Assembly (NCBI GenBank): GCA_019054805.1
Contig: JAHQIY010000001.1
Location: forward strand, 2,556,501 to 2,620,500
Direction of reading: 5' to 3'
Source: Brachionus manjavacas
Lineage: Eukaryota > Rotifera > Eurotatoria > Ploima > Brachionidae
Length of the DNA: 64,000 nucleotides
In this document: piece after piece, positions 31,657 through 41,352 of the stretch
Position numbering within the stretch: the stretch's first letter is position 1
Layout of the letters: each line of letters opens with the position of its first letter
The notes under the pieces: model-generated
Seen by the model: only the letters and a program-made list of their open reading frames with translations
Database searches by the model: none
Told to the model about the DNA's origin: nothing
Made by a program: the position numbers and the translations under genes

Positions 31657-32352
31657 CTAACGATACAGCCCTCGATGAGTTTTGATGGTCGTGTAGTTCC
31701 GACTCTCCTGGTCCAACGCGAACTGATGAAACGCTTTGATGAGGTCTATCTTTGAGAAGACCGTGGCGCCGTTGACCTGCGTGTTGAGGTCCTCAATTGT
31801 TTTACCCGGAAATCGGGTCCGTCGGATCGCTTTGTTGAGCGCCTTGGAGTCACACATGAGCCGAATCTCCAACGTGTACTCCGTACGCTTGTTCCTCCAG
31901 TTGGCGTGCGCCGTCTTGTCCTTGGGCACCACAACTAGGTTTGAGACCCATGGGGTCGGTCCGCTGCTGCTTTCGACGGGCTCGAGAATGCCCTGCTCGA
32001 CCTGCTTGTCCAGCTCTCTTCCCACTGCCTCCCGCAGGTGGAACGCAACGGGGCGTTGCGGCTGTCTCACGGGGCGGACGTTCGGGTCGACATCCAGCTT
32101 GACGCTGACATCCTTCGCGCAGCCCAGCTTTCCACTCAAAAGTTCAGGGAATCTGGCTACGAGCCATTCCACGGTGTGTTGCTCGATGATGGAGGATTCG
32201 GCCTCCAGTGACCGTCTACAGCTGAGAGAGGCGATCGGCTTGGCGATGCTCACCACTCCCAGATCGACACGAGTGCGCTTGCTGAGCAGGTTCTCAGCCT
32301 CGCCTTCAACAACGACGAATGTGGCTCTTGCACACGTCCCACGGAATGACAC
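31657..32352 (-). pseudogene. Reverse transcriptase, N-terminal half, of element G3
   Basis: The minus strand reads REAVGRELDKQVEQGILEPV, GPTPWVSNLVVVPKD, RLMCDSKALNKAIRRT and FSKIDLIKAFHQFALD, typical of Ty3/gypsy RT fingers and palm. It stops at HRGLYR near 31660, before the YxDD box, and integrase sequence follows at once. The frame is otherwise clean. Confidence 0.85.
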
Positions 32353-32369
32353 GTCCGCTTCGAACTTAC

Positions 32370-32576
32370 TCAGGATGGGATCGGCAATCTAGACTTGTAC
32401 CCAAAGTACTGAGTCGTAAACGGTGTCAAGGGCGTCGCTCGTTCCAGCCTCTTGTAAGCGTACTGGCTGATCGTGTTGATCGCGCTGCCCGTGTCGATGA
32501 CAAACTCGGTTTTGCCACCGCGAATACCGACCTCTACTCGGTCTGCCTCGCCGTTCGCATCTTCGTTCAGGCTCAT
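32370..32576 (-). pseudogene. Retropepsin-like protease region of element G3
   Basis: Contains EFVIDTGSAINTISQ, the DTGS active-site motif of an aspartic protease with hydrophobic residues before it. It lies between gag and RT as expected, but in a frame different from both. Confidence 0.75.
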
Positions 32577-32699
32577 CAGCGTAAACTTGCTGGAATTCTA
32601 GTACCGGAGGAATTCGGCAAACTCCTCGTACTCCGAATGTGACTTCGGAGCTTGCGCAATCACACGCGCGTCCAGACTCGCATACCCTGCCGAGTGTGC

Positions 32700-33604
32700 G
32701 CTCGGATGCTGGACATTGTCCGGCCTTTGGCCTGCCTTGACGTCCTGCGCGGCAGGCTGCCGCCAAGTGGTTCACGATTCCACAATTCGCACAAAGCTAA
32801 CCCCGAGCCGGGCATACGCTAAATGCGTGCGGCGAACCGTTGCAGTTCCGGCGCTTGTCCGATCCTTGGCTCTCCTGCGCTGCCGATGGTGCACTCTGAC
32901 GCTGGTTTCCTCCTGCGTTCCTGTCGGGCTTCTCGTTGCGAGTTGGTTGGCCGCGGTCTGTTCGGAACAGGGCTTGTCCGCGCCCTTCGAGCTCTCTCGG
33001 GGTTGGCTTTGCCAGGCCATCGACGCTGTCGCTGTTGGTCTCGCAGTTGCGGGCAATATTGAGAGCCTTTACGAGTGTCAAGTCGTCGTCCTCCTCGCAG
33101 CACTTGCTCTCGAAGCGCCGGATTCCCGTGGTGTGCACCAGGTGGCCCAGGATCTCGCGGTCTACGTCCTTAGCGTCGCCGAACTTGCAGTGAGCGGTGA
33201 GCTCGCGAAGGCGCATGACGTACTGGTCCACCGTCTCGTCCTGGCGCTCGACGGAACACACACTGCTCCGTCCATTTCGACCTCTTCGTCCGAAAATAAT
33301 TTGACATGAGCGCGTAGCACTCGGGCAGCGTGTCCATGTCGGGTATGTCCTGCTAGGTGTCGGTCGGGGTTGAGGTCGGATCCGGCTTCATCTTGCCCTC
33401 CGGCTTCGCAAGTGTGTGGAAAATTTTCCTCGCCTGCTCGCCCATCTGGAGCTTGAAGAGGACTTTGCCCTTGCCGTCGTTAATTTGGTTGGCTTCCAAA
33501 TAGAGCTTGAAGCCCTCCAGCCACGCCTCCCAGCGCGGTCCTTGCGTGCTTGCGTCGCCCGCCGCGTACTTGAAGGTCTCAAGTTGACCGTATGTCGTTG
33601 ACAT
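32700..33604 (-). pseudogene. gag of element G3, broken
   Basis: Starts with MSTTYGQLETFKYAAGDAST soon after the primer-binding site. The capsid-like part (WEAWLEGFKLYLEANQIND) meets a stop at about 33353. The later part, ETVDQYVMRLRELTAHCKFG, is in another frame, and zinc-knuckle pieces (RNCNGSPHAFSVC and NHLAAACR) lie in further frames. The breaks look like a few point changes or small indels rather than deep decay. Confidence 0.75.
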
Positions 33605-33658
33605 TTTCCTAGAAGCACTTTATTAGTCTTCTGAGGGGCTTTTATCCTCGTCGCCAGA

Positions 33659-33818
33659 TGAAATAAAGTTAATTATTTAATAAAGTTTAAATACTTAATT
33701 AAACTTCTAAAGAAAAAATATGTCTCGAAAAATCATCCATCTAAAATATAAATATGAAAAACGCGTGCATGCAACTGCACAGCGAACCGCGTACATACAC
33801 AGTGATGTCTTCATCACA
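33659..33818 (-). repeat. 5' LTR of element G3
   Basis: Partner of 30295-30454. On the minus strand it runs from TGTGATGAAG to CTTTATTTCA and is followed by the primer-binding junction. Confidence 0.93.
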
Positions 33819-34050
33819 AGTATTAGCTTCAAAAGCCTGATTTTGAGATATGTTACTAGGAATTTTTTCAATTACAGACCTCTTTTTATAAATTCCCGAG
33901 TTATTTTAAAGATTTATTTATTCGATCGAACTAGAAATAAGGCTAAATTGGTTTATATTAGAGTAAAATCAAAAGTGTTAATTTGAAGAGCAAAACAAGA
34001 AAGATAAAAAAAATTCAATGTGGCTATTTTTTGAACATAGAATTAATTAG
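33819..34050 (-). repeat. Repeat family R2, copy 2, right half
   Basis: Continuation of 30070-30294 after the target duplication; matches 13297-13530. The minus-strand frame VIEKIPSNISQNQAFEANT is kept relative to the other copy. Confidence 0.8.
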
Positions 34051-34716
34051 AAAATAATTAATATAGAATTAAACAAGTCTGTATAATTCAATGTAACAAA
34101 TTTCATGTTTATTATTTTTAAAGTGTATTATAAGTCATATTGTAAACCTTGAATTTTTTATTTATAAAGTTAATTAAGAAATATTTATTAAATTTTTATT
34201 AAATTTTTTTTTTTTATAAAGGAAAATTTTTTATATCAAGAAATGAAGTTATTGCTGTAAGTCAAGTCACAAGACTTTTTTTAAAAAGAAAAACATATAA
34301 AATGACATTTCAATTTCTGACTTTAAGAAAAGTATAATAACAATTAAAATTTAAAAAATTGATTTTTAAAATCATAAATACTCTCTATTTATTATATTTG
34401 ATAATGTTTTTTTATTATTTTTTTATATATTTTATTTGATGGATTTGTAAAGAAAAGGAATTTTTGAAATTTAATTTTTTTTTGATCAATAAAATATTCT
34501 AATATTCTAAAAGCATTAAATATTAAAAACAACTATTACTTAAAAGCAAATATAATTAAAACATGAAATGGAACTACATAAAATAAATGTAATGATGAAT
34601 GTGCAATTTAAAGTAAATTTTTTTTCAAACGCACCACCAACTTTTTATGTAAATGTTAAATAATTAAAAAAAAACTAATTTAGATTAAAATTGTTTAAAA
34701 TACAATAAAACGAAAA
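34051..34716. other. 5' flank of the NTPase-nuclease gene
   Basis: AT-rich. AAGTCAAGTCACAAGACTT at 34258-34276 resembles the ends of the hAT-type MITEs and may be a solo remnant. The gene's start context is AAAACGAAAA then ATG. Confidence 0.4.
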
Positions 34717-37162
34717 ATGGAACGCATTAACTCTAGCTTTGAACTTGATGCTCAGCATTTCAATTTTGAGCCCTTTGAAAATGAAAATGACATATTAAAA
34801 TTAAATTGTCTTTTGTCATTTTTTAATAATGAACAAGGTGAAAAATTGTTATCATTAAAAGGTAAATTTGATAACAATTAAAAAATTATGAATTTCGCTT
34901 ATAACTGTTAAATTAGAAGGAAATTTGTCACTAAGAGTTTTCAAATTAGAGAAAATTTTATCAAGTATTAGGAAAAAAGTAACCTTCAACACTAAGGAAG
35001 GGCATATTTCTATCTCGTTAAAAACAACAATAGGTAAGATTTTACAATTTCAAAAATTTATTTAAAATTATTTTAATAAATAAGATTTGACTTTATTGAT
35101 TAACTGGTTTAATAAAGCTAAAACTGCTAACATTTTTGCAAAAGATGACAAAATTTTTAATGAAATATTTGAGGACTCTTTTAAAATTCAATTAAAACAG
35201 CATTCTAAGCTGGATTTTAATTCTCAAAAGTATTTGTCTAGGAAAATTAAAAGTTTAATTAACAAATTTGATTCAAAATATTATGGATTATTCACTACTT
35301 TGTGTCAATCTAGTGGTTTTGGTAAAACTCGAGCTTGTGAAGCATTGGTTGAAGAAAATATTTATGTCGTTTATTGTTGTTTGAGGAAACAATCGTCAAC
35401 AGGCTATCCGCCAAGAAGTTTCATGGCTGATTTTCTCCAATTTCCCCAAACAGATGAAGAAACATTAATAAGAAAATACAAATGCTTTTTAAACATGTTT
35501 ATTGATATTGTTTCTAGTGAAAAAATTGGATGTAGAGATTTTTTTGAAAAATACTCACATTATAACAAAGAAATTTTACTGAATTTGATAGAAAAAAAAC
35601 TAGAATTAACAAAAAAAAACACTTTACTTTCAGTGTACCTTGGCTCTGAGCCTCTTGTTTTTATATTTGACGAGAGCTCAACACTTTTAGACTCCAATAT
35701 AACAGATGAAAGTAGCTATTTTATCCTAAGACGTGTCTTGTCTGAACTACAAGGAAATGTCTTGGTACTTTTTTTAGACACATTTACAAATTTAAGCGAA
35801 TACCATCCACAAAAGTCTGCTGATCCTTCTGCAAGAATAGCTACTTCACAAAAGATGTTGTTTGAGCCTATCTATCTCTTACCGAATTGGGACTTGTTTG
35901 CCGATTATAATTCAGTTCAAAATATGAATGATACAGTAAAAATTGAAAATTTGTGTAGATTTGGTAGAGTTATTTGGGGATCTTTAATGTATACTAGACA
36001 AAATTCAAACGGAAAGTTTATTAGTGTGTCAGATGATAAAATTTATGATTTAGCCATTTCAAAAATATTAGGTGGAAGAAAGTGGAATTCTGCTAATTTA
36101 AATGACAACGAGTGCCTGGCTGTAGCTAGTTTTAGAGTCGGTACTATCAAACCGAGACGAATATCAACTTGCCAAGATTTAGTGGCAAAAAACATGGCTA
36201 TTTGCACCAGTGTTAGTACAACTAATGACTTATTTGAAATAGAGTTTTCATCAGAGCCAATTTTGGCAATTGCAAGTGCTTTTTTGATCAATGACTTTGG
36301 CATAGATAAAGTTGTAGAATCAATTACAAAGAGTATCGAATCTTCGCTAGTTTCTCAAGGCGATAAAGGAGAAACTATTGCCAAATTCATTTTAATCAAT
36401 ACAATAGATAAAATAACAAGTTCAAAGCAATCCAAAAAAGAAGTTAAATATTTAAAGTTAACTAGAGTAGGAGAATTCATTCAGCAACTTTATGGAAAAT
36501 GTGAGAAAAACTGTGGAAGCCTTGAAAACCGATGGCAGTGCCAGAATGACGAAAATAGAAAAAAATTTGTTTGTGCGACTAAGATCATCAATAGACAAGT
36601 TGAAAACTGTACCAAGTTATTAAATGGATTTATTAATTTTAATCATTTTTTAAAATTAAATTTTTGGCTTACTGAAGCAAGCTTGGAACAATCACTAAAA
36701 CGATGTGCTGCAATTCATTGCAAATTTGAGCAGCAAGGAATAGATCTGGTAATTCCAGTTTGCTTAAATCCAGACAACTTTGTTTCAATAAGTGCAATTG
36801 TGATTCAAGTAAAACTTAATAGCAATCCAAGAGATGTAAATTATTTGACTGCCTTTGATAGCATTACTCATAAACTATTTAATGACATGGATCCAAAAAT
36901 GCCGTATCTCTTGCTCTATATGCAACTAGGTGAAAGTTCAATAAGAACGCCGTTTATTGAAAACATCAAATCTGATTCCCATCGTGGTGTTGAGCATTCA
37001 AAAAGAGCTATAATTTATTCAGAAGGCATATCGAAAGAAATTTTTCCAAATTTGGATCCTAACTTGATTCAAAAATTAAAAAATTTACGTTCATTAGATC
37101 AAAAATTGTATGACGATGATGCCAAAATATATGAGACCATTTTTAACACAATTAGAAAATAG
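34717..37162 (+). CDS. P-loop NTPase fused to a PD-(D/E)xK-type nuclease domain (Crinkler-like)
   Basis: Exons 34717-34861, 34917-35033 and 35085-37162, joined by 55- and 51-bp GT-AG introns in consistent phase, give 779 residues. A Walker A-like motif CQSSGFGKTRA sits near residue 160-170 (the GK at 167-168) and is followed by a Walker B LVFIFDESS with DE at about 283-284. The stretch between carries VVYCCLR and GYPPRSF. The C-terminal part has GIDLVIPV (Asp about 641) and AIVIQVKL (Gln-Val-Lys about 662-664), the D...QxK arrangement of restriction-endonuclease-fold nucleases. This NTPase-nuclease pairing is described for Crinkler-type proteins of oomycetes, fungi and other eukaryotes, which often spread with transposons. 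I see no secretion signal. The cellular role is unknown: nuclear effector, DNA-directed defence and transposon-associated nuclease are all possible. The reading frame is fully intact, so it is under constraint or recent. Confidence 0.75.
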
Positions 37163-39418
37163 GACTCAAATAATCTAACAATCGAAAAATAATTAATTAG
37201 TTAAAATCTATAAAAATTTGAATAATATTTATTATATAAAAATTGTTTATATAGTTTGTTTATTATATATTAATAACTTTATTCCCTTCTTTTTTTAATT
37301 TTTAATCTAAAATATTTTAATAAAAAAATTTATTTATTTAATTTTTGATAAACTTAGAAAAGTAAAGTTAAAATAAATAAACAGGACAATCAACTTAAAA
37401 GTAAATGGCAACAGAATAAATCTTTTATTCTTTAATCTCTAATTGACTTAAGTCTAAAAAAGCATTTTCATTTATTTCTTCTGACAAAATTTAAAAATCT
37501 AATTCCAAAAACATGATGACTTATTCAAAATATACCAAGGTAAGTCTTGAATATTTTTCAATTAAATAGATTTTTTTTTTAATTTTGAAGATTAAAATAG
37601 AATAAATGAAGTTAGGTAAGTAATTAAATAAAATTGTCTTTAATTAAAAAATTATTGCTTGTTAGAATTAAACAACAATTGAATTTTTTATTTCTATTTT
37701 TAAATCAAATTTGAAACAATTTAATCGCATTTCAAATAAAAAAATATTTATAAATCAATGTAATATTAGGCAAATTGAAGTTTATTATCAAATCTAAATT
37801 TCAGATCAAAATATTTAGTTTTTGATTTAAAAAAAAGTAATTTTTTATTAATTTATTAAATACTAAATTTTTAAACTTTATTAAACATGATTTGTTTAAT
37901 CTTTAATTTGGAAGAAAATTATATGAATTTTTTCATGAAGTAAAATAAAATCTAAATCAATATTTTTAAATTTTTCAATGCATTCGCTTTTTTTCGCTGT
38001 AATATATTTTAATTAATATTAAAATAACATTTTAAAGCCATAATTTGGATGGTTTAATATGAATTTTAAATTTGACTTTAAAGTATTCAAATAAATATTT
38101 TATAAAAATATTAAAGCAATAATTTTTTTTTAATTTAATTAATTGATTTTTACGTTTTTTTTTGATTAAATAAGTTAAAATTTTAGCCAAAAGTAATAAA
38201 AAAAAGAACAAAGACTATAGAAAATGTGTTTTTTAAAATTTATGAATTCATCTTCAACAGCGAGTTGTTAAATAAGAAAAAAAAATATTCTTAAATATTC
38301 AATTTTTAAAGCTAAATTTAAAATTATTTTTTTTTGTTAATTATTAGAATAGTAAGATTCAATCTATTTACTTGAAGAAGAGTTTATTTTTTGAGGTTTT
38401 TAGCATTATTTGTCATTAAGGTTTTGAGTTTAGTTTCTATCATTTTATTAAGGAAATATTAAAAAGGATACATTTGATTATCAAATCTCATACGATTGAA
38501 AAATTAAGGGTTTAATTTTCTACAAGAAGCCTTAATAGCTGATTTTTTGGTGCTAAGCAAAAAACAAAAGAAAATATCTGCTCTTACGCCCATTGTCTGA
38601 GTCATTAATTTTTTAATTTTTTATTTTAATTTTTTAAAAAAGGATAATTTTTTAAAACAATATAAATAGAAAAAAAACAAATTCTCATTAGATGATTTTA
38701 TGGAAGAGTTACTTTTCCTAGCGGCATTAGGTGTACACCCAGGGGAAATCTCTTAACAAAACTAAATTCCATCCCGTATCATACATTACACATCTCCTAA
38801 ATCTAAGATCAATTACTGATTCTCTTATATTTTCAAAATCTAACAAAATTCTAACCAAGCGATATTTTTTTAATTTAGTTAATTCATTTTATTAATTAAA
38901 TGTCGAGCCAACGTTCTTTTAAATTAAAAACTCCAGTGATGTCATTTTGACATCTATTTTATTATTTTAATTTTAAAAAGAAAATTTTTTTTATTGAATT
39001 GATAGATGTGTCTTATTATATGTCAAAAAGCTTGTTAAGATTTTAAGAAAACATTTGTGACCAGTCGGTATGTCTTAAGTCTCCAAAAGCGTAGCTTAAT
39101 TCCTCTTTAATTTCAATTTCTATTTCAAGCCAGAATTTTAAAATTTTAAAATATTCAAATTTCTGAAATGTGTTTATTGCATCATTATTTTTGCAAGATA
39201 AAGCAAAAATATAAATCAAAAAATTTTGATCATAAATTGGAAGAAATTTCGAAATTATTGCTTTTTTTAAAAAAAATCATTTTCGCTTGTTACTTAGTAA
39301 TCAAATAAATAAACCTCAAAAGCATTTTAAAATTTTATATGAAAATTCATGTTCTTATTCTGTACTATTTAATAAGCCATATATTCTATCCATTTTTTCC
39401 AAAAATATAAAATTCCAA
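37163..39418. other. Long AT-rich intergenic stretch
   Basis: No gene is seen in these 2.2 kb. A patch at 38690-38790 (GGCATTAGGTGTACACCCAG) is less AT-rich but lacks a frame. Near 39060, TGTGACCAGTC echoes the motif of the motif-array elements, but only once. Confidence 0.4.
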
Positions 39419-40378
39419 ATGTCATTTTTAACTTACAGATCAATTCCAAACAAGCATAATGAAAAAGAAATTAGAGAGTTTTTCGAAAAAAATCCTGACT
39501 ATGCTGCCAAGCAGTATATAGTCGAACACAAATACGATGGATCAAATTTTCAGATTATTTTAACCAAAGAACAAGGTGAAGATAATGAGTCCATTGTTAA
39601 AACCCAATTTGCCAGCCGTAATTGTATTCTCAGCCATGGAGAAAGCTTCAACAACTATAAGACAATATTGAGCGAGGAAAAACACAAAAAAGCTCTGGAG
39701 AATATCAAAAATTATTTTATTGAATCTAATCTAGAGTCAATTAATTTATTCGGAGAAATTTTTGGAAAAGTTCAAAAAAGAATCAAATACGACTTGGAAG
39801 AAAAAAACAAAATTTTATATTTTGATGTTGTATTTGACGGTATGTACCAAAATGCTAAATTTTTTATTAACTGGGCCGAAAAAATGGATCTGCCAATTGT
39901 GGAAAGTTTTATGATAGGATCATTTGACGAATGTATAAATTTTGATCTAAATGAATGCAAAACCGAAGCAGGAGATTGTATTGAAGGCGTTGTTATCAAA
40001 CCATACGATGATGAGACTACAAAACCTTTTTATATCAAAAAAAAAATGCCAGGCTTTGAAGAAATAGTCGTCAAAAAGACTGCAAAAAATCCTAATAATA
40101 AATCTGAAAAAGATGGAAAATTAAAAGCAATGTTTGAGCAATATCCGGAATTGGAAAACTTTTCCAATTATCTAAATCCAAATAGAGCCATTAGCGCATT
40201 CAGTAAACGACCATGGACTAAAAAAGAACTACCAGCACTGGCTAATGAAATAATTAACGATGCTTTCAAGGATTTTAAAATAGATTACGAAACAACAAAA
40301 CTAACCCTTGATTTGATTAAAAAAAATTTTCAAAGTGAAACTTTTAAGATTGTAAATGAACAAAATTTTTTTAATTAA
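39419..40378 (+). CDS. Rnl2-family RNA ligase
   Basis: 319 residues, single exon, ATP-dependent RNA ligase of the T4 Rnl2 / trypanosome editing-ligase type, which seals 3'-OH/5'-PO4 nicks in RNA through a lysyl-AMP intermediate. Motifs in order: I HKYDGSNF with nucleophile Lys38; the conserved SRN at 66-68; IIIa LFGEIFG with Glu113; III ILYFDVVF near 132-139; IV EGVVIKP at 189-195; V YIKKKMPGFEE at 205-215. The C-terminal 100 residues are helical, as in Rnl2. I chose the ATG at 39419 because the open frame upstream lacks any ATG and the homology begins here. Such ligases are rare in animals and known mainly from phages, viruses and protists, so old horizontal gain is likely. Use in RNA repair is a reasonable guess. 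Composition matches the host. Confidence 0.88.
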   Translation: MSFLTYRSIPNKHNEKEIREFFEKNPDYAAKQYIVEHKYDGSNFQIILTKEQGEDNESIVKTQFASRNCILSHGESFNNYKTILSEEKHKKALENIKNYFIESNLESINLFGEIFGKVQKRIKYDLEEKNKILYFDVVFDGMYQNAKFFINWAEKMDLPIVESFMIGSFDECINFDLNECKTEAGDCIEGVVIKPYDDETTKPFYIKKKMPGFEEIVVKKTAKNPNNKSEKDGKLKAMFEQYPELENFSNYLNPNRAISAFSKRPWTKKELPALANEIINDAFKDFKIDYETTKLTLDLIKKNFQSETFKIVNEQNFFN

Positions 40379-41227
40379 AATAAATGATTTTGAAATCCTA
40401 ATTCAAAATGATAAAATTTTGGTCATGTTTAATTTATTTATATAAGAAAAGAAAAATTTATTCATTTTTTTTTAATTAAATAGAAATAATATAAATACCT
40501 TACTTTTGGTAAAACTTCAATGCACATTATCCACAAGTTAATTGTCTATTCAGATAAATTTAAATTAAATTTTACGTAAATTTCAGTAATTTATAGTAGA
40601 GTTCAAAATCTGTTTTTGATTCTAAATTTCAAAAATTTTCAAAAAACTTAATTAATCGTTAATGAACATGATTTTTAATGGAAATCAGTCAATTTCTCTA
40701 ACAAAACGAAACCAAAAAATAAAAAAAAAATTTAAAATGTCAAAGTTCATACTTGAAATTGAATTTTTTAAAAAATTTTTTTTTAGTAATAACAGGCTAA
40801 ATGCACTTGTCCTTGTTTTCTTAAAGAGTATATATGCAAGCATTTTGTTGGTATGGCTAAATCAGTACCAATCGGACAAAAAAAAGTGAGGCAGACCTAC
40901 CTTAGCAAAAAAAGCATTTATTAAGGAATAATTTTTTAATAATTTTTATAAAATTCAATAATAATTTTTAAAATACCCAAAAATCATTTTTCCAATACTC
41001 GAAAATAATTCATATGGACCCAGTTATTATTTATTTTTCAATAATTTGACAAAAAATAAATACCCAAAAAATATTTATTTTTACACCCTAATAATTAATA
41101 TAAATACCCATTTAATAATAATCCAATGATAATTATATTTTTTGAGATTCGGTAGCAAACATTAAATGAGAAATTTTAAGTTAATAAACGAGACTGAAAT
41201 ATTTGTAAATACAGATTATTAAATGTA
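40379..41227. other. Intergenic AT-rich stretch
   Basis: Many AATAAT/TTATTA-rich runs (40900-41140) with repeated AATACCCA and ATACCCAAAAA words; possibly a degenerate element. No gene. Confidence 0.35.
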
Positions 41228-41352
41228 TTAACGTAATCATCCGAATTGAGTGACATGTCTTTAAAATAGAGTACTCTATTTAAGTGACACTCTGTTATAA
41301 CATGTAAATGATTCTATAGTGAAATGTCACTAAATTCGGATAATTACGTTAA
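41228..41352. repeat. 125-bp MITE with ~30-bp terminal inverted repeats
   Basis: Starts TTAACGTAATCATCCGAATT and ends AATTCGGATAATTACGTTAA, with AGTGACAT/ATGTCACT continuing the arms inward. An internal palindrome TAGAGTACTCTA lies at 41268-41279. It would fold into a near-complete hairpin. Confidence 0.7.

Larger units (their letters stand above)
30295..33818 (-). mobile_element. GC-rich Ty3/gypsy LTR retrotransposon, element G3
   Basis: A complete insertion 3524 bp long: two 160-bp LTRs (TGTGATGAAG ... CTTTATTTCA on the minus strand) and a perfect 5-bp target duplication AGTAT at 30290-30294 and 33819-33823. The target is repeat family R2, whose other copy at 13080 shows the uninterrupted site. 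The internal part is strikingly GC-rich compared with everything around it. Coding order gag, protease, RT, integrase is that of Ty3/gypsy. An internal deletion has removed the RT catalytic centre, RNase H and the integrase zinc finger, so it cannot move on its own. The primer-binding junction TGGCGACGAGGATAAAAG follows the 5' LTR. Confidence 0.93.

Noticed and set aside
30356..33309. Many long plus-strand open frames in the GC-rich region (for example 30356-30898, 31736-32392, 32716-33309)
   Set aside because: They are mirror frames of the minus-strand retrotransposon genes; high GC content makes stops rare in all frames. None has recognisable domains.
39287..39418. 44-codon upstream extension of the RNA ligase frame
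   Set aside because: Contains no ATG and no similarity; it is open by chance upstream of the ATG at 39419.
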